Below, piece after piece: positions 62,401-64,000 of a stretch of 64,000 nucleotides of DNA. The notes beneath the pieces were generated by a model. The model saw only the letters and a list, made by a program, of their open reading frames with translations, made no database searches and was not told the origin of the DNA. Location of the stretch: positions 310,001 to 374,000 of the forward strand of contig NZ_JAPDVG010000001.1 of the NCBI RefSeq assembly GCF_026015625.1, given 5' to 3'. Source of the DNA: Segatella copri (GTDB taxonomy: Bacteria > Bacteroidota > Bacteroidia > Bacteroidales > Bacteroidaceae). A program made the position numbers and the translations under genes. The first letter of the stretch is position 1; every line of letters starts with the position of its first letter.

Positions 62401-63250
62401 CTTCACCAAGAAGGAAGATACGCTCATTCGCTGGTACGACCGCGAAGACCACACCCTCTTTGATGTATGTGCCGACGACCACTGCCAGCGCTACCAGGGT
62501 ATCACCAAGGAAACATCGCCCCATGTAGCTGAAGCCATCCGCCAGACCAAGGGACAGATTCTGATGGACGGCGAAGAAATCTGCGATGCAAGATTCTCGA
62601 AATGCTGCGGCGGAATAACCGAGGAATTCCAGTATTGCTGGGAGGACACGCCGAAGACTTATCTCACGGCGGTTCGCGACATCGCCCTGGGCGTGGAACA
62701 TACACTGCCTAATCTGACCAATGAGGAGGAGGCTGAGAAATGGATCCGCTTTAATCCGCCAGCTTTCTGCAACACGCAGGACAAGAAAATCCTGTCAGAA
62801 GTGCTCAACGACTATGATCAGGAAACCGTCAATTTCTACCGCTGGAAGGAAACGCTCAGCCAGGAGAAGTTGCAGCAGCTCATCGCCGACAAACTGAAGA
62901 TGGACCTGGGTGCCATCCTTGACATGAAGGCCGTGGAGCGCGGAAAGAGTGGAAGAATCAGCAAACTCCAGATCATCGGAACAGAGAAGACCTTTACCAT
63001 CGGTAAGGAACTCGAAATCCGCCGTACGCTGAGCGACAGTCATCTGCTGAGTTCAGCCTTCGTGGTGGATAAGTATGATAAGGATGAGCAGGGAGTGCCT
63101 CAGCGTTTCGAACTCATCGGAGCCGGTTGGGGGCACGGAGTAGGCCTCTGCCAGATTGGTGCTGCCGTGATGGGCGAGCAGGGTTATCATTATGATGCCA
63201 TCCTGCTGCACTACTATCAGGGTGCTGAAATCAAGAAACTTTATAAATAG
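59468..63250 (+). CDS. Three-part protein: glycosyltransferase, DUF4922 and SpoIID/LytB
   Basis: 1260 residues with no signal peptide. Residues about 1-240 are a degenerate glycosyltransferase-like part. About 250-480 is a GT2 family A domain ([48 protein letters not shown] as the DxD motif). About 555-850 is DUF4922, with [11 protein letters not shown] and a HIT-like [10 protein letters not shown]. About 880-1260 is SpoIID/LytB: [36 protein letters not shown] and [38 protein letters not shown]. SpoIID proteins cut or remodel peptidoglycan. The lack of a signal peptide conflicts with that role unless the cytoplasmic form has another job. The upstream promoter is at 59366-59373. Confidence 0.88.
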   Translation: [1260 protein letters not shown]

Positions 63251-63259
63251 TGATGTAAA

Positions 63260-64000
63260 ATGGTAACAAAGAAAAACAGTCGGAGTCCATGGGCATGGAT
63301 TCCGACCCTCTATTTTGCCGAAGGACTCCCCAACGTCATCGTAACCGCCCTCTCTGTGGTGATGTACATGCAGTTGGGGCTGACCGATGCTGAGGTGGGT
63401 CTCTATACCGGATGGCTCGCCCTTCCCTGGGTCATCAAACCCTTGTGGAGTCCGTTCATAGATTTGCTGAAGACTAAGCGCTGGTGGGTGCTCACCATGC
63501 AGGCTCTCATCGGAGCTGCCCTTGCCGGCATCGCCTTCTCGCTGCCTACCGCCTTCTGGTTCCAGGCAACGATGTGCTTCTTCTTCCTCATCGCTTTCTG
63601 TAGTGCCACCCACGACATTTCGGCAGATGGTTTCTATATGATTGAGCTGGATGAGCACACGCAGACCAAGTTTGTGGGCTTGAGAAACACCTTCTACCGC
63701 CTCGCCATCATCTTTGTGAATGGTTTTCTGGTGATGCTGGCAGGTGTGCTTCAGGTTCTCTTCCGCAACCAGATTCGCTTCTCATGGGCGCTTATCTTTT
63801 ACGGACTGGCAGGTATCTTCATCGGTTTGTGGCTCTACCACAGCCGCTTCATGCCTCGCCCGAAGGATGATGTGCAGACCGACAGAACGGTGGGTGAAGT
63901 GGCTCATGAACTGAAGAACATGTTCCGCACCTTCTTCGTGAAGTTCGGATTGGGTGAAACCGTCTGTGTGATGCTCTTTCTCTTACTCTACCGATTCCCT
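63260..64000 (+). CDS. AmpG-like MFS transporter, N-terminal part (runs off the window)
   Basis: The frame starts at ATG 63260, nine bases after the previous stop, and is still open at 64000 (247 codons seen). The protein begins MVTKKNSRSPWAWIPTLYFAEGLPNVIVTALSVVMYMQLGLTDAEVGLYTGWLALPWVIKPLWSPFID, the start of AmpG/MFS_1-type permeases, and shows at least five membrane helices. AmpG proteins bring anhydromuropeptides from the periplasm into the cytoplasm for cell-wall recycling. Lying just after a SpoIID-type gene supports a cell-wall role. Confidence 0.88.
   Translation, partial: MVTKKNSRSPWAWIPTLYFAEGLPNVIVTALSVVMYMQLGLTDAEVGLYTGWLALPWVIKPLWSPFIDLLKTKRWWVLTMQALIGAALAGIAFSLPTAFWFQATMCFFFLIAFCSATHDISADGFYMIELDEHTQTKFVGLRNTFYRLAIIFVNGFLVMLAGVLQVLFRNQIRFSWALIFYGLAGIFIGLWLYHSRFMPRPKDDVQTDRTVGEVAHELKNMFRTFFVKFGLGETVCVMLFLLLYRFP

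Overview
The window comes from a gut or oral Bacteroidota of the Prevotella/Segatella type. The evidence is two SusC/SusD pairs, SusD lipoproteins with the expected lipobox, many Bacteroidota-type promoters (TAnnTTTG at -7, sometimes TTTG about 19-20 bp upstream), a GH57 gene, DUF4924, DUF4837 and DUF4922 family proteins, and short C-terminal tags of the GKKYVK type on secreted enzymes. The genus is an inference from family content; no rRNA is present.

Region 1 (1-35324) is a pectin-utilisation region broken up by mobile DNA. A GH57 tail (1-443) is followed by a minus-strand operon susC-susD-GH28-GH43 (9605 to 556). A second minus-strand operon, susC-susD-DUF5123-like lipoprotein, runs from 21057 to 14126. 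A pectin methylesterase (24910 to 21491), a small secreted protein (30070-30699, plus strand), a PL1 pectate lyase and a GH28-GH105 fusion complete the set. Together they would demethylate pectin, cut homogalacturonan outside the cell, import oligomers through SusCD, and trim them in the periplasm. Four of these transcription units share a LacI/cre-like operator (core CGTAAWCGTTT) placed at a nearly fixed distance from the -7 box. No regulator gene for it lies in the window.

Three insertions interrupt this region. An intact IS66-family element (10118-12697) sits inside an array of 22-bp periodic, often palindromic repeats (9871-13093). A shrunken class C group II intron (13480-14099) sits beside a terminator. 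An IS4-family element (24951-29808) is itself split by a complete Recombinase-In-Trio element with three overlapping tyrosine recombinases. The IS4/RIT compound separates the pectin methylesterase gene from its likely promoter.

Region 2 (35490-45521) is housekeeping: an ECF-like sigma factor, rpe, and a complete trp operon with a Trp-Trp-Trp leader peptide and attenuator. The operon order is trpD-C-F-A-B-E-G. A ROK-family glucokinase follows.

Region 3 (45563-64000) holds a LysE-type exporter, DUF4924, prfC, a CLC channel, fmt, a Sua5-type tRNA modification gene, two identical tRNA-His genes, and the cluster sigma-54 activator-lptE-TPR protein-secG. It continues with pdxA-DUF4837-rlmN, a 1260-residue glycosyltransferase/DUF4922/SpoIID fusion, and the start of an AmpG-like MFS transporter.

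The most unusual things are the phased 22-bp palindromic array, the nested RIT-in-IS4 insertion and its effect on the pectin regulon, the shared operator architecture, and the permuted trp operon.
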